From Tupaia tana (Eukaryota; Chordata; Mammalia; Scandentia; Tupaiidae), in contig JAKSZU010000011.1 of assembly GCA_026018925.1 (NCBI GenBank), forward strand, positions 9,382,485 to 9,446,484: a stretch of 64,000 nucleotides of DNA, read 5' to 3'. Below are positions 54,785 to 64,000 of the stretch, one piece after another. The notes under the pieces are model-generated. The model was not told the origin of the DNA. It saw only the letters and a list, made by a program, of their open reading frames with translations, and did no database searches. The translations under genes and the position numbers were made by a program. The first letter of the stretch is position 1, and each line of letters starts with the position of its first letter.

Positions 54785-55705
54785 AAAAGAGAGGCCATCT
54801 CCCTACACAGATTTGTACACCAAGGGGAAAAAACAATAATTCAAAAGGCAAAGCTAAAAATGGAATTCCGAAGTGTTGCCTGGAAATTAGTGGGAGTTCA
54901 AAGGAGTTAAATAAAAGATGGAAAATTGGAGATGAGCCACTGCTAAATCTTTAAGCCCTTCCAAAAGGTTTCTGTTTGCAGTTGTTGGTTTCTCTCTCCC
55001 AGTCCTCAGCCTAACTGATGCGCTTTTACACCATTACTGAGAAGTTAGAAGCCTCTTGCAGGCTCTCAACTTTCGAGTCTGCCTCATTGTTCTTTTTATT
55101 TTAGTTTAATGAATTTGTTTAATGGCCTAACATAGGAATTTACGATCAGCAGAGCCCTTTTCTCCCCTCTCACTTTTAATATTATTATTATTATTATTTT
55201 TTAAATCATGTAACACTTGGTGGAACAAACCTGACCCTGAAGAATGCTTGCTGGCATGTTGTCCAAGAAGTCTAGCAGAAGTTTGTACGATTATCTTGAT
55301 GAGGAAGTACAGTTTAGTCTAGTCTCTTTCTTGTTAAATAACACCATCACACATGGTCCTCCAGCAAACAGGAGAACCATCTTACCTTTGCTTGGGTGTT
55401 CACCAGTGGCTGTGGTCCAAAGCAGTCACAGGAGATGACTTTGCACACTTTAGCAAAACCACCAGAAAGCTGTCACCTTCGTCATCACGCTTGACTTTGC
55501 CAGCGGTTCCTTGCAACGCGCAGCAGGCCTTTCCTGGGAAGAAATTCTAATCTCTGAATTCAGAGTGTCACAACTGCTCTGGAAAATGGCATATGAATGA
55601 TTGAACTTTGAGCTATTCATATCTCTGGGTTTTTCTATGATCTTTTCTCTTTCTGTTTCTTCCCTTTCTGAACCCAAGAAAACAACTCAGTGGGGAGGAA
55701 GAATG
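54785..55705. other. Unassigned non-coding DNA
   Basis: No recognised repeat; contains a short (TTA)n tract near 55180. Short plus-strand frames at 55244-55550 have no recognisable domain. Confidence 0.4.
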
Positions 55706-55709
55706 GATG

Positions 55710-55885
55710 ATGCAAAACCTCAGGGCTTAAAATCAACCAGACTTGGGTTTGAATCCTGCTTTATCATGTGCTAGATGAACGTTTTTACAAAACTGTTCAT
55801 TGTTTTTACTCTGGCTTTCCTAGGAAGCACAGGGCTGACATTAAGAGTCAAGATATTTCATATAAGAGCCAAGTGTGATGCCTAA
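55710..55885 (+). mobile_element. MIR fossil
   Basis: CAACCAGACTTGGGTTTGAA and TCCTGCTTTATCATGTGCTA match the sense MIR head and core. The distal part is weak. Confidence 0.6.
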
Positions 55886-56045
55886 CACATAACACAGATT
55901 GAGAATCCTTAATCCGAAACTCTGAAATTTGAAATGCTGCAAGACATGAAACATGAACACTGAGGTAAGACCTCCATGTGGAAAATTCCACACCTGATTC
56001 TAGGTGATGGGTTGCAATCAAAATGCTTCAACAAAAGAAAAACTG

Positions 56046-56218
56046 TGGAGCCCAGCAGATGGCATTCTGATTAAAGTAGTGGACTCCCATATGGCCGACC
56101 ATGATTCAAGTCCCAGATCTGGCAACTTGCTTTCTTACTTTCCCTCTCTGGTGAACAAATGTTCCCTGTAACAAATTTTAAAATAATAATAATGCTAAAT
56201 AAAATTAAATGAATAACT
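56046..56218 (+). mobile_element. SINE-C copy
   Basis: GAGCCCAGCAGATGGCATTC, CAAGTCCCAGATCTGGCAAC, CTTTCCCTCTCTGGTGAAC, AATAAAATTAAATGAATAAC tail. Confidence 0.8.
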
Positions 56219-56660
56219 CTTTAAATTAAAAAAATGCTTTAAATTACCTTCAAACAGTGTGCATACAATTTACATCAAGCATAAATGAATTTCATACTTA
56301 GACTTGAGTTCCATCACCAAGTTATCTTATTGTGTATGTAAATATTCTAAAATCTGAAACATACATTGTCCTAAACAATTTGGATAAGGGATACTCACCC
56401 CGTCTGTGCTTGATCAATATGCTTCCTCTTCCCTTCCTTGTTAGGCTCAGCGCTACACTTGCTCTTCAATGAGTCCTTAGATTCTGAAGCGTAGTGAAAG
56501 AAAGCTTCAAGCTACGGTTCTTTGTTTTCACTTAATCCGAATTGAGAGTTTCTGTAAGATGAAAAGCAATCTACCTCTAAAGGTGAAAGGAAGCAGAATT
56601 TTCACTGGCCATTGCTCTGCTTATTTCCATGCTATGGCATGCTCTAAAGAATTAGACTGT

Positions 56661-56834
56661 TGGGGCCAGCACATGGCGTGGTGGTTAAAGTGCTGGACAC
56701 TCCCACATGGCCAACCACAGTTTGAGTCCCAGACCTGGTGGCTCACTTTCTCACTTTCCCTCTCTCTCTCTGTGTCTCTGGTCAAATTAAAATAAATGAA
56801 GGAATAAATAGAATTAAATAATTATTTTTTTAAA
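56661..56834 (+). mobile_element. SINE-C copy with TSD (type example)
   Basis: TGGGGCCAGCACATGGCGTG, GTTTGAGTCCCAGACCTGGT, CT stretch, GGTCAAATTAAAATAAATGA tail. Exact TSD AAAGAATTAGACTGT at 56646-56660 and 56835-56849. This defines the full length of SINE-C at about 174 bp. Confidence 0.93.
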
Positions 56835-56849
56835 AAAGAATTAGACTGT

Positions 56850-57335
56850 AAATCACCCATGGAAACTATTATTTCCTGTACATTTAGATAACTCAGCCAG
56901 GTGGTGCCAGCATCCCACTCAGGGCCCCAGATGTGCCCAGTCTTAGTGCTCTTCTTTCTCCTCATGCTGTGGCAGGAGTGGAGAACACTGCACAGTGTGT
57001 TAGCCTTTGTTGACCAACGTGGGCTCAAGCTCACTTTTCATGCCAACTAGATTTCACTCCTTAAACTCCCAACATTCAATGTGCCTTGACCCTTTATAAC
57101 AGACAGCATAGGCTGGTTTATGCTGAGATAACAACCAACCTCAAATTCTCAGGGGCCTAAAGTAATAATAGTTTATTACTTACTTATACTATGTGTCCCC
57201 TGTGGATGGGCCAGGAACTCTGCTGCAAGTTCATCCTCCCTCTCAGACCCTAGCTGATGCAGCATCCATTCTATGGAATGTGCCCTGTATCTGGAACAGG
57301 AAGAAAGGAGTTCATGCTGACTCTCAAAACATACC
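56850..57335. other. Unassigned; 57085-57330 an ancient LTR/DNA-type repeat
   Basis: GAGATAACAACCAACCTCAA followed by a TTTATTACTTACTTATAC-type stretch and CCCTGTGGATGGGCCAGGAA recall a mammal-wide repeat in antisense whose family I cannot name with certainty. The left part is unassigned. Confidence 0.4.
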
Positions 57336-57336
57336 T

Positions 57337-57600
57337 GGGGCCTGCAGGTGATATGCTGGTTACAGCTTGCATCCCACATGACTGACTGCATCCTGGACCC
57401 AGCAGCTTGAAAACCGTGCTGTGTGTGTATGTGTGTGCATGTGTGTGCATGTATGTGCACATGTGCCCAAAAGGGAAGAGAAGGAATTGAGGCTTGGCCC
57501 TACCAGGGGAATGCTTTCTCACTTTCCCTCTCTCTCACTCTGTCTCTCTCTGGTGGGCACATGTGCTCTCTAACAAATTAAGAAACAAACAAACAAACAA
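57337..57600 (+). mobile_element. SINE-B copy
   Basis: GGGGCCTGCAGGTGATATGC, CCCAGCAGCTTGAAAACCGT, a GT-rich expansion (57420-57465), CT stretch, (CAAA)n tail. Confidence 0.8.
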
Positions 57601-57612
57601 AAAGTCAAGAAG

Positions 57613-57838
57613 GAGACCAGCAGATGGCATAATGGCTATGTCACTGGACTCCCATTTAGTTGACCACAGTTCGAGTCCTGGATCCAGTGGCTTAAAACTC
57701 AAGCCAGGCACGTATGCATGTGTGTCCAAGATCCTGAGAAGAGAATGGAGGAGAAGGGGTTGCAGCGCGGCCATCCCCCTGGGGGTAGGGGTGGGGCAAT
57801 TTCAAGCGCCCTATAGCAAAAATTACTTTTTTAAAAAA
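57613..57838 (+). mobile_element. SINE-A copy lacking the CT-rich stretch
   Basis: GAGACCAGCAGATGGCATAA to CGCCCTATAGCAAAAATTAC. The usual GTCTCTCTGTCTC stretch is deleted; a GGGGGTAGGGGTGGGG tract replaces it. Flanks AAGTCAAGAAG / AAATCAAGAAA act as TSD. Confidence 0.85.
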
Positions 57839-58375
57839 AATCAAGAAAACCTTACACTGGATAAATATGAAGTTAACACTTCATACTACATTAGTAGCTA
57901 TAATAAGGCATACGATCATACTAGATCTGAAGGTCAGAACATGTACCACTACCACCAACGCCACATGTCTTAAAAAGTAGAGAAAACATTTTCCTAATAC
58001 ATCTATCACACAACTGTAGGATATGTAAGTCAGATAATACTATCCCCATTTAAAAAGTAAATATGTTTATGAAATAAAAAGTTGGTAAGCTGGATTTCAT
58101 TGAAATTTAAATTTTCTGCTCTATGACAGACAATATCATGAGAATGAAGAAATAAGCCATGAACTGGAAGTAAATATTTACAAAAGGTGCATTTGATAAA
58201 GGACTCCTACAAAATAGACAAAGAACTCTTAAAATTCAAAAATAAGAAAATAACTTGAATGAAAAATGGACAAAAGATCTGGACACCTGACCAAGGATAT
58301 ACAGATGGCAAATAAGCATATGAAAAGATACTTCCCATCAAATGTGATTAGAGATTGCAAATTAAGACAGCAATG

Positions 58376-58569
58376 GGGGCCAGCAGGTAGTGTGGTGGTT
58401 AGGGTACCAGACTCCAATATGGCAGACTACAGTTTGAGTCCCAGACCTGGTAGCTTGCTTTCTCATTTTCCCTCTCCTTTCTCTCTTTCTCTCTCTCTGG
58501 TCAAATTAAAGAATAATAATAATAAATAAAATTAAATAAATAATTCTTGAAAAAAACTAAAATAAAATA
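58376..58569 (+). mobile_element. SINE-C copy with short TSD
   Basis: GGGGGCCAGCAGGTAGTGTG, GTTTGAGTCCCAGACCTGGT, GGTCAAATTAAAGAATAATA tail. ACAGCAATG flanks both sides, in old L1. Confidence 0.88.
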
Positions 58570-58731
58570 AACAGCAATGAGATATCACTCCATGTCTACT
58601 AGAATAGCCAATATCCACAACCCTAACAACACCAATTACTAGAGAGAGGGCAAAGCAGCTGGAATTATCATTCATTATGGTAGGAATGTAAAATGATCCA
58701 GCACTTTGGAAGACAGTTTGGCAGTTTCTTA

Positions 58732-58914
58732 CTTTTTTTTTAGAATTATTCATTTAACTATATTTTTTATTATTATTTTAACTTGCTATAGGGCATGTGC
58801 ACTCACCAGAGAGAGAAAGAGAAAGGAAAAGTGAGAAAACAAGCTACCAGGTCCAGGATTTGAACTGTAGTTGTCCATGTGGGAGTTCAGCACCTTAACC
58901 ACCACATCACCTTG
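58732..58914 (-). mobile_element. SINE-C-length copy with 16-bp TSD
   Basis: Antisense with TTTAACTTGCTATAGGGCAT and head end CACCACATCACCTT. Exact TSD GTTTGGCAGTTTCTTA at 58716-58731 and 58915-58930, in old L1. Confidence 0.93.
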
Positions 58915-59618
58915 GTTTGGCAGTTTCTTATAAAACTAAACATATTCCTACCATACTATCCAAAAATCATGCTCCTTGTTATTTAGCCAAATGAATTGAT
59001 AAAATTTACATCCACACAAAATTCTACACACTGATGTTTATAGCACCTTTATTATAATTCCCAAATTCAGAAGCAATGAAGATGTCCCAGTAGGTGGATA
59101 CATAAATTAGCTGTGACACATCCAGACCATGGAATATTATTCAGTGCTGAAAAGAAATGAGCTATCAGCCAGGGAAACAGAGGGAAGAATCTTAAATGCA
59201 TATTATTAAGTGAAAGAAGTCAATTTGAACAGTGTGTGATGTTTTGGGGAAGAAGGCAAACCACCCAAATCTTAAAAAGGTTGGCGGTTGCCAAGAACTG
59301 GGGATCAGGGCGTAAGAGATGAATGGGCAGAACACAGAGAATTTTTAGGGTAGTGAATCTCTTTTTTATGATACTGTAATGGAGGGTTTGTGTCATACAT
59401 TTATCCAAATCCACACCACCAAGAGTAAACCTTGATGTAATCCATGAGCACCGGGTGGTAATGATGTGTCGATATAGGTTCATCAATCGTAGCAAATGTA
59501 CCACTCTGTTGGTGTTGGTCATAAAGGAAGCTATGAACTTGAGGGAGTATATGGGAAATCTCTGTGCCTCACACTCAATTTTCCTGTGACTTAAAACTAT
59601 TCTAAAAAGTGAAGTCTA

Positions 59619-59883
59619 GGGACCAGTAAGTGGCATAGTGGTTAAGGCAGGCACTGGACTCCCACATGGCCAACCACAGTTCAAGTCCCAGACGCAGCAG
59701 CTTGTAAATCATGCCAGGTACACGTTTGTGTGTGCTCCAAATCCTCAGAGGAAAATAGAGGAGAAGGAATTACTGTATGGCCATCCCCCCCTGTGGGGGG
59801 CTGAGTTCTCACTTTCCCTCTCTCTGGCCCTAGTGAGTGAATGCACCCTATGACAAAAACCTGAAAAATCATAATAATAATAA
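59619..59883 (+). mobile_element. SINE-A copy
   Basis: TAGGGACCAGTAAGTGGCAT to CACCCTATGACAAAAACCTG, with an (ATA)n tail. Flanks GTGAAGTCTAG / ATGAAGTCCAG as TSD. Confidence 0.88.
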
Positions 59884-59893
59884 AATGAAGTCC

Positions 59894-60135
59894 AGGCCCC
59901 GCCTGTGATGCAGTCTGTAGCAGGCTGAACTGCTGTGTTGAAGGCTACCTGGCCAACCATGGTTTGAATCTTCTGAATAGTTTAAAAACATGCTGGTCCA
60001 CGTGAGCATGCTCAAGATCTTGAGGCACTGAAGTGCTAGGGAAAGGGGGTTATAATAGGATGAGACCCTGTCTGGGTGCTTCTCTCTCTTTCTGTTATGC
60101 ACATTGTGCACTCGAGCATTAAAAAAACTAACTTA
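59894..60135 (+). mobile_element. SINE-B/D copy, diverged
   Basis: GGCCCCGCCTGTGATGCAGT, CCATGGTTTGAATCTTCTGA (decayed B box), GATGAGACCCTGTCTGGGTG, CT stretch, A-rich tail. Confidence 0.65.
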
Positions 60136-60139
60136 ATTT

Positions 60140-61330
60140 AAAAAAATAAGTAAAAATACATTTTTAAAAATGATGTAACTAAAGATGTTAAATGGCACTA
60201 AAGTCATACAAAAGAGTGCCTCAAACACTATGAGTAATAAGTGTTGAATGCATAATAATAAAGACATGTGTGAATAAATAAGAGCAAAATGATGAAAGCC
60301 AGGTTGCAAATGCCAGCGATGTAATTCGTGATACAGGGCTCTTTCTATTTGCACCATACCACCTGCCAACTCCCCTCCCACCTCTGCTTCTAATTCCTAG
60401 GCCACCAGTAATTATCATCCATCCTTAGGACCATTTCTGGGTTTTAGATCTCTGTGTTTATAAAATACCAGGATTCCTGAGTTCTAGAATGACAGATAAC
60501 AAGTGATAACTCTGGTATTAAGACACATGCACACCATGTATCCACATGTATGTGCACAGAACCCTCACAATTTATAAGTAGATCAGCAATAACAAGAGAT
60601 AATTAAAGGAAATAATAATTCGCATCATTCGGACTAAAGGTCTGTTACTGAGGAAGAAGGTGCAATAGGAATGCCCTGATCCACAGATTGCTCTTATTTT
60701 GCACCTTGTTCCACTTTGGAAGTGACATCTGGATTCTAGAAGCATTATTGCCCTAAAAACTTACCTGTGGCCCATGGTGTTCAACCTAGAACCCAATAGA
60801 ATGGAGAAATTCAAAAGAGAGAGATAAGAGAAAGAGAGAGAGAGGGGAGAACAGACATTTGACTACAAACACCTTTAGTGCCAGGCAGAAGAGAGAGAAT
60901 GAAAAATTCCTCATCTATGAGAATCAAAAACTGCATATGAGCCAAATACATCTGTTGAATGTTGAAAATGACAAAATGCAGCTCAGAGAGAGAATGCACT
61001 GAATCATTTTAAAAAATTCCTGAGAAACTTAACAAGTACATCTAGACACAGCTCAAGTATGTGCTCTGATGGCTCATGAAAATATCTTGGGGATGTGAGT
61101 CAAACAGCTTGGATAATGTAGCCTCCTTGCTTAGATGATTCACCAGTTGAGACAGTAGGAAGTCAAGGTAACCAAACGTGGGAGTTTCTTGGGATCAGAT
61201 AAAATCCTATAAGTTGTGCTTACCCTGAAGTACTATGACATTTGGGTAATTGCCCATGAGGGAGATGGTTGGAAGAAACAAAAGTGGATTCTCTTTTGAA
61301 AAACTTTTTATTTTTAATGAATAATTATTT
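60140..61330. other. Unassigned 1.2-kb segment
   Basis: No family recognised beyond a GA-rich tract near 60825-60845. No coding signal. Confidence 0.4.
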
Positions 61331-61332
61331 CA

Positions 61333-61750
61333 GTCCATTATTATGTTACTAAACAAAAATACCTGAGACTGGGTGATTTATAAAGAATAGGGATTGATTT
61401 GGCTCATGTTTCCGGTGGCTGGAATGCCCAAAGGTATGAGGGTATCTGGTCAACCAGCGTGGTATGTGGCTGACAGAAGCAGAGAGGGAGGCGGGTATGT
61501 GCAAAGCGAGAGGGTGACCTATGGGCAGCCATCTTCCTCTTATAACGTCCTGCTCTCTTGGGAACTAACCTTTCCTATGACATTTTTTGCTCCAATTTTC
61601 TAGACATTGTCCACAAGTTGATGACTTCTAATGGTCCCACCATCTCCCAACACTGTGACATTGAGTACCAAAACTTCCCTTTGAAGGCAAACCGAACTCT
61701 AGCAATAATCCAGTCATGTTTCAAAATGTTAAAAGTACCAAGCAGCACTC
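61333..61750 (-). mobile_element. MaLR LTR (MST/MLT1-type)
   Basis: Antisense: TCCATTATTATGTTACTAAA, CCTGAGACTGGGTGATTTAT, TGGTCCCACCATCTCCCAAC, CCAAAACTTCCCTTTGAAGG. The order matches an antisense MaLR LTR. Confidence 0.8.
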
Positions 61751-61759
61751 AGTGAAAAG

Positions 61760-62645
61760 TCTCCCCCTAGCTCCTCTCTTGAACACCCAATCTCCTTCCC
61801 AGAATTAATTGCAATTCCTAGAATATTCATTGACACATATTTTTACACAAATGCAAGTAAATACATATTTATTTTTTCTTTCTTCCTTTTAATTTAAATA
61901 CAACCCTATTATTGAAACTATTCTGCCTATTTCTACTTAATATCAAACTCAGCATCAAATCTTAAAATTGAACACACATATCAATCAATGAAATAAGTGT
62001 TTCAAATTGATATCATGCGAGAACAGAAAAAGATAGAAAGAAAAGCATGAATTCAAATAATTATTGAATCTATCTTACACTTTTAGAGAAACATATTTTA
62101 AGGATAGAAAGAACTTTAAAGAAACCTGAATTTTTCTTAATTTGTTGTTTGGTAATGTCCTGGTGGTGGTAAGTCTGATAATATATTGAGTGCTGTAGAT
62201 AGAAAAAAAATGATACAAATTGTGTTCTGTCAGGGATCAAGTTCTTATGTAAGATGAGGGAGGCAAAAAAATGGAGACAGTAAGAAATAACCCCATGTTG
62301 TTACATTAAAATGAGGAATAATAAGGTAAAATAACTCTATGCACTGAGAAGTCTGTTAACTGTGGCCACCCCAGAAGCATTGACTACACCTGTGAATGTC
62401 CAGATCTTAGTTTCTAAATTCTCTTACCCACTCAAAGGATTTAGCTAATCCTGAGAAACTTCATTTCCAGGTCAAAGGCAAAGAAGTACAAGGTGGTCCT
62501 GAAACATTTTATTATTGTTTCAGAAAGTAGAGAAAAGCTCAAAGATGATACAATCATGCCAAGTACACAGACGCCAGCTTGAAGGGGCTTCTGATGATCA
62601 GATATGGAATAATTAGAACATTTCTAAAAATGATGACAAAATACT
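61760..62645. other. Unassigned non-coding DNA
   Basis: AT-rich; no gene or clear repeat seen. Confidence 0.35.
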
Positions 62646-62649
62646 GATT

Positions 62650-62902
62650 TTATTTTTTTAAATTTTCTAAAGGGCATGTGTGCTCACTGGAGAGAAACAG
62701 AAAGAGAGAGAGAGAGAGAGAATGTGAGAAAGCACCCCAAATGGGGGATGGTGACACCACAATCCCTCTCCTCCACTTTCCCTTCTTTCATAACTTTGTG
62801 CATGCACTCATGTGTGCCTGGCACGCTTTTCAAACCACTGAGTCCAGGATTTGAACCATGTGAGATCCAGCCACCTTTATCACCATCATGGCAGCTGACC
62901 CA
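62650..62902 (-). mobile_element. SINE-B copy
   Basis: Antisense: CTAAAGGGCATGTGTGCTCA, GA run 62702-62720, GGGGGATGGTGACACCACAA, CTGAGTCCAGGATTTGAACC, head end CAGCTGACCC. Confidence 0.75.
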
Positions 62903-62904
62903 GA

Positions 62905-63220
62905 TTTTTAAAAATTAATTAATGTATAATATAGTCAAAAAAGAAGAGGGGAAGAGGAGGAGAGTGGGACTTTTCTTTCAGAAAAATATTGAATAATAAA
63001 ATGAGAAACATTAGATAAAGAAAATGACTATTTTGCTACCGCCAATGTATTAACTGATTAATTCAGGCAAGAACCAATACAGTTGGAGCCTGCAAAGCTT
63101 AAAAATTGAGGATCTCATTTGTGTAAGTTTTGACAAATCTCTGTGTAGGGACAATCAGTCACCATTTAGTGAAATATGAGCATATTCACAGACTCTCAAA
63201 GTACCACACTCAGATGCTGG
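62905..63220. other. Unassigned non-coding DNA
   Basis: No recognised feature. Confidence 0.35.
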
Positions 63221-63655
63221 GTTAATTTGCTCAAGGCTATCTTAACAAAATAGCACTGACAGGGTGACTGAAACAACAGAGATTTATTGTCTCAGATTTC
63301 TGCAAAGTGGAAGTCCTAAATTGAGATGCCATTAGAATTGGCTTTGCCCGAGGTCTCTTGGTCTGTCTCCTTGGCCTGCAGGTGACCAGCTCTTGCTGCC
63401 TCTTCCTCCCTCTGGACATAGACCTCTGATGTCTCGCTGTGTCTACTAATATCCTCTTCTTGAGAGAAGACCAGTCAGATTGGTTTAGAGCTCACCCATA
63501 TAACCTCATTTAACTTCAATTACCATTATGAAGACCCAACTACATCCAAATATAATATATAATATAAATCATCAAAATCCAATTCATCATATTCTGAGGT
63601 ACTGACGATTACGGCTTCAGTACATGGATTTTGAGAGGCACAGTTCATCCCCTAA
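63221..63655 (-). mobile_element. MLT1-type MaLR LTR
   Basis: Antisense: GGCTATCTTAACAAAATAGC, CAAAGTGGAAGTCCTAAATT, CTAATATCCTCTTCTTGAGA, TGAGGTACTGACGATTACGG, CAGTTCATCCCCTAATAG. Confidence 0.85.
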
Positions 63656-63692
63656 TAGATTTCTTTTTAGATACAAAGGAAATTACAATGAA

Positions 63693-64000
63693 GAAGTCTG
63701 GCGTACACTGTCTTATTCCAGTTGCTTTTATAACTGAGATTCAGAGACAGGGTAATTTACTGGGTTGTAAGAAAAGTCATGATGTATTTTTTCTGTTTTT
63801 CTGTGCAACAGTACTCATGACTTTTCTGACAACCAGATATAAACAATAGAGGTTTATTTGGTTCATGGTTCTAGAAGCTGGGAAGTTCAAGAATATGGCC
63901 CAGACATTTGGTGAGGGCCTTGTCTCATGGTAGAAAGGCAGAAGGCAAGAGCAAGAGTAAGAGACAGACAGAGCAGGAGAGAGAGAGAGAGCAGGAGAGA
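63693..64000 (-). mobile_element. MaLR-type LTR cut by the window end, carrying a MITE
   Basis: Antisense: CTGTCTTATTCCAGTTGCTT, AGAGGTTTATTTGGTTCATG, AGAAGCTGGGAAGTTCAAGA. The LTR is split by a MITE at 63760-63837 and runs beyond the window. Confidence 0.7.
63758..63839. mobile_element. Mariner-type MITE, copy 4 (78 bp)
   Basis: Element 63760-63837 between TA dinucleotides. Left CTGGGTTGTAAGAAAAGTCA; right end reverse complement TCTGGTTGTCAGAAAAGTCA. It interrupts a MaLR LTR at AATTTA|AACAATAGAGG, so it is younger than the LTR. Confidence 0.85.

Larger units (their letters stand above)
58040..59617 (+). mobile_element. Old sense L1 (ORF2 C-terminus and 3' UTR), split by two SINE-C
   Basis: AAAATGGACAAAAGATCTGG, CATATGAAAAGATACTTCCC, GAGATATCACTCCATGTCTA and ACATCCAGACCATGGAATAT are ORF2 C-terminal landmarks. 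The 3' UTR runs to about 59617. Two SINE-C copies (58376, 58732) are inserted. Confidence 0.8.

Noticed and set aside
57494-57973. 159-codon plus-strand frame
   Set aside because: It runs through the tail of a SINE-B, a complete SINE-A and old repeat sequence. No protein is suggested.
61333-61750. Possible retroviral coding remnant beside the LTR
   Set aside because: Only LTR-like sequence is recognised; no gag, pol or env similarity is visible in any frame nearby, so it is called a solo LTR.

Overview
The window looks like intergenic or intronic DNA from a placental mammal. It is AT-rich and packed with LINE-1 (L1) copies, short poly-A-tailed SINEs with tRNA-like heads, MaLR (MLT1-type) LTRs, MIR and L2 fossils, Tigger and mariner-type DNA transposon remnants, and microsatellites. 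I found no host protein-coding exon, no functional tRNA or rRNA gene, and no CRISPR array or operon. MaLR LTRs place the genome among placental mammals. Two pieces derived from 7SL RNA (28.6-28.9 kb and 36.2 kb) point to Euarchontoglires. Recognisable Alu, B2, ID, rabbit C, horse ERE, bat VES, carnivore CAN or ruminant SINEs are absent. A lineage with its own tRNA SINEs and few 7SL SINEs would fit; a colugo is one possibility, but this cannot be proven from the sequence alone.

At least 58 SINE copies fall into four related sets that I label here. SINE-A is about 260 bp, with a head like GGGACCAGCAGTTAGCGTAA and an end like CCCTATAGCAAAAACCTCTC before poly-A; many copies are young with intact target-site duplications (TSDs). 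SINE-B has the same plan with a CAGCTTGAAAAACACACC body and is older. SINE-C is about 175 bp, with a GGTCAAATTAAAATAAAT-type tail. SINE-D has a different head (GGC..GTGGCACAG) and a GGATCATG..GAAGACCCTGTT body.

Layout. 0.7-3.9 kb: old antisense L1 broken by SINEs and by a twin-primed L1 with TSDs. 4.2-10.4 kb: one old antisense L1 into which SINEs, a Tigger element and a complete ORF1-only 'half-L1' (HAL1-like, 7.0-9.8 kb) were inserted. 10.4-14.9 kb: SINEs, a MIR and unassigned DNA. 14.9-20.8 kb: a full-length sense L1 with 17-bp TSDs and decayed ORF1 and ORF2. 20.9-26.1 kb: a MIR split by a stray L1 fragment, then an old sense L1 split by SINEs and an MLT1 LTR. 26-36.7 kb: unassigned DNA, a 7SL-derived dimer, a long antisense L1 split by at least five insertions, and SINE clusters including two insertions at one target. 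37-40 kb: three copies of an 80-bp palindromic mariner-type MITE. 40-64 kb: SINEs, L1 fragments, MIRs, four MaLR LTRs, and a fourth MITE inside the last LTR.

The sequences work together as a retrotransposition ecosystem. L1 ORF2 would have supplied the machinery for SINE, HAL1-like and L1 insertion, and the TSDs and A/T-rich target sites seen here fit L1-type target-primed reverse transcription. The most notable items are the complete HAL1-like element, the MITE family, the 7SL/tRNA SINE relationships, and two short local duplications (21.1/23.2 kb and 48.1/49.5 kb).
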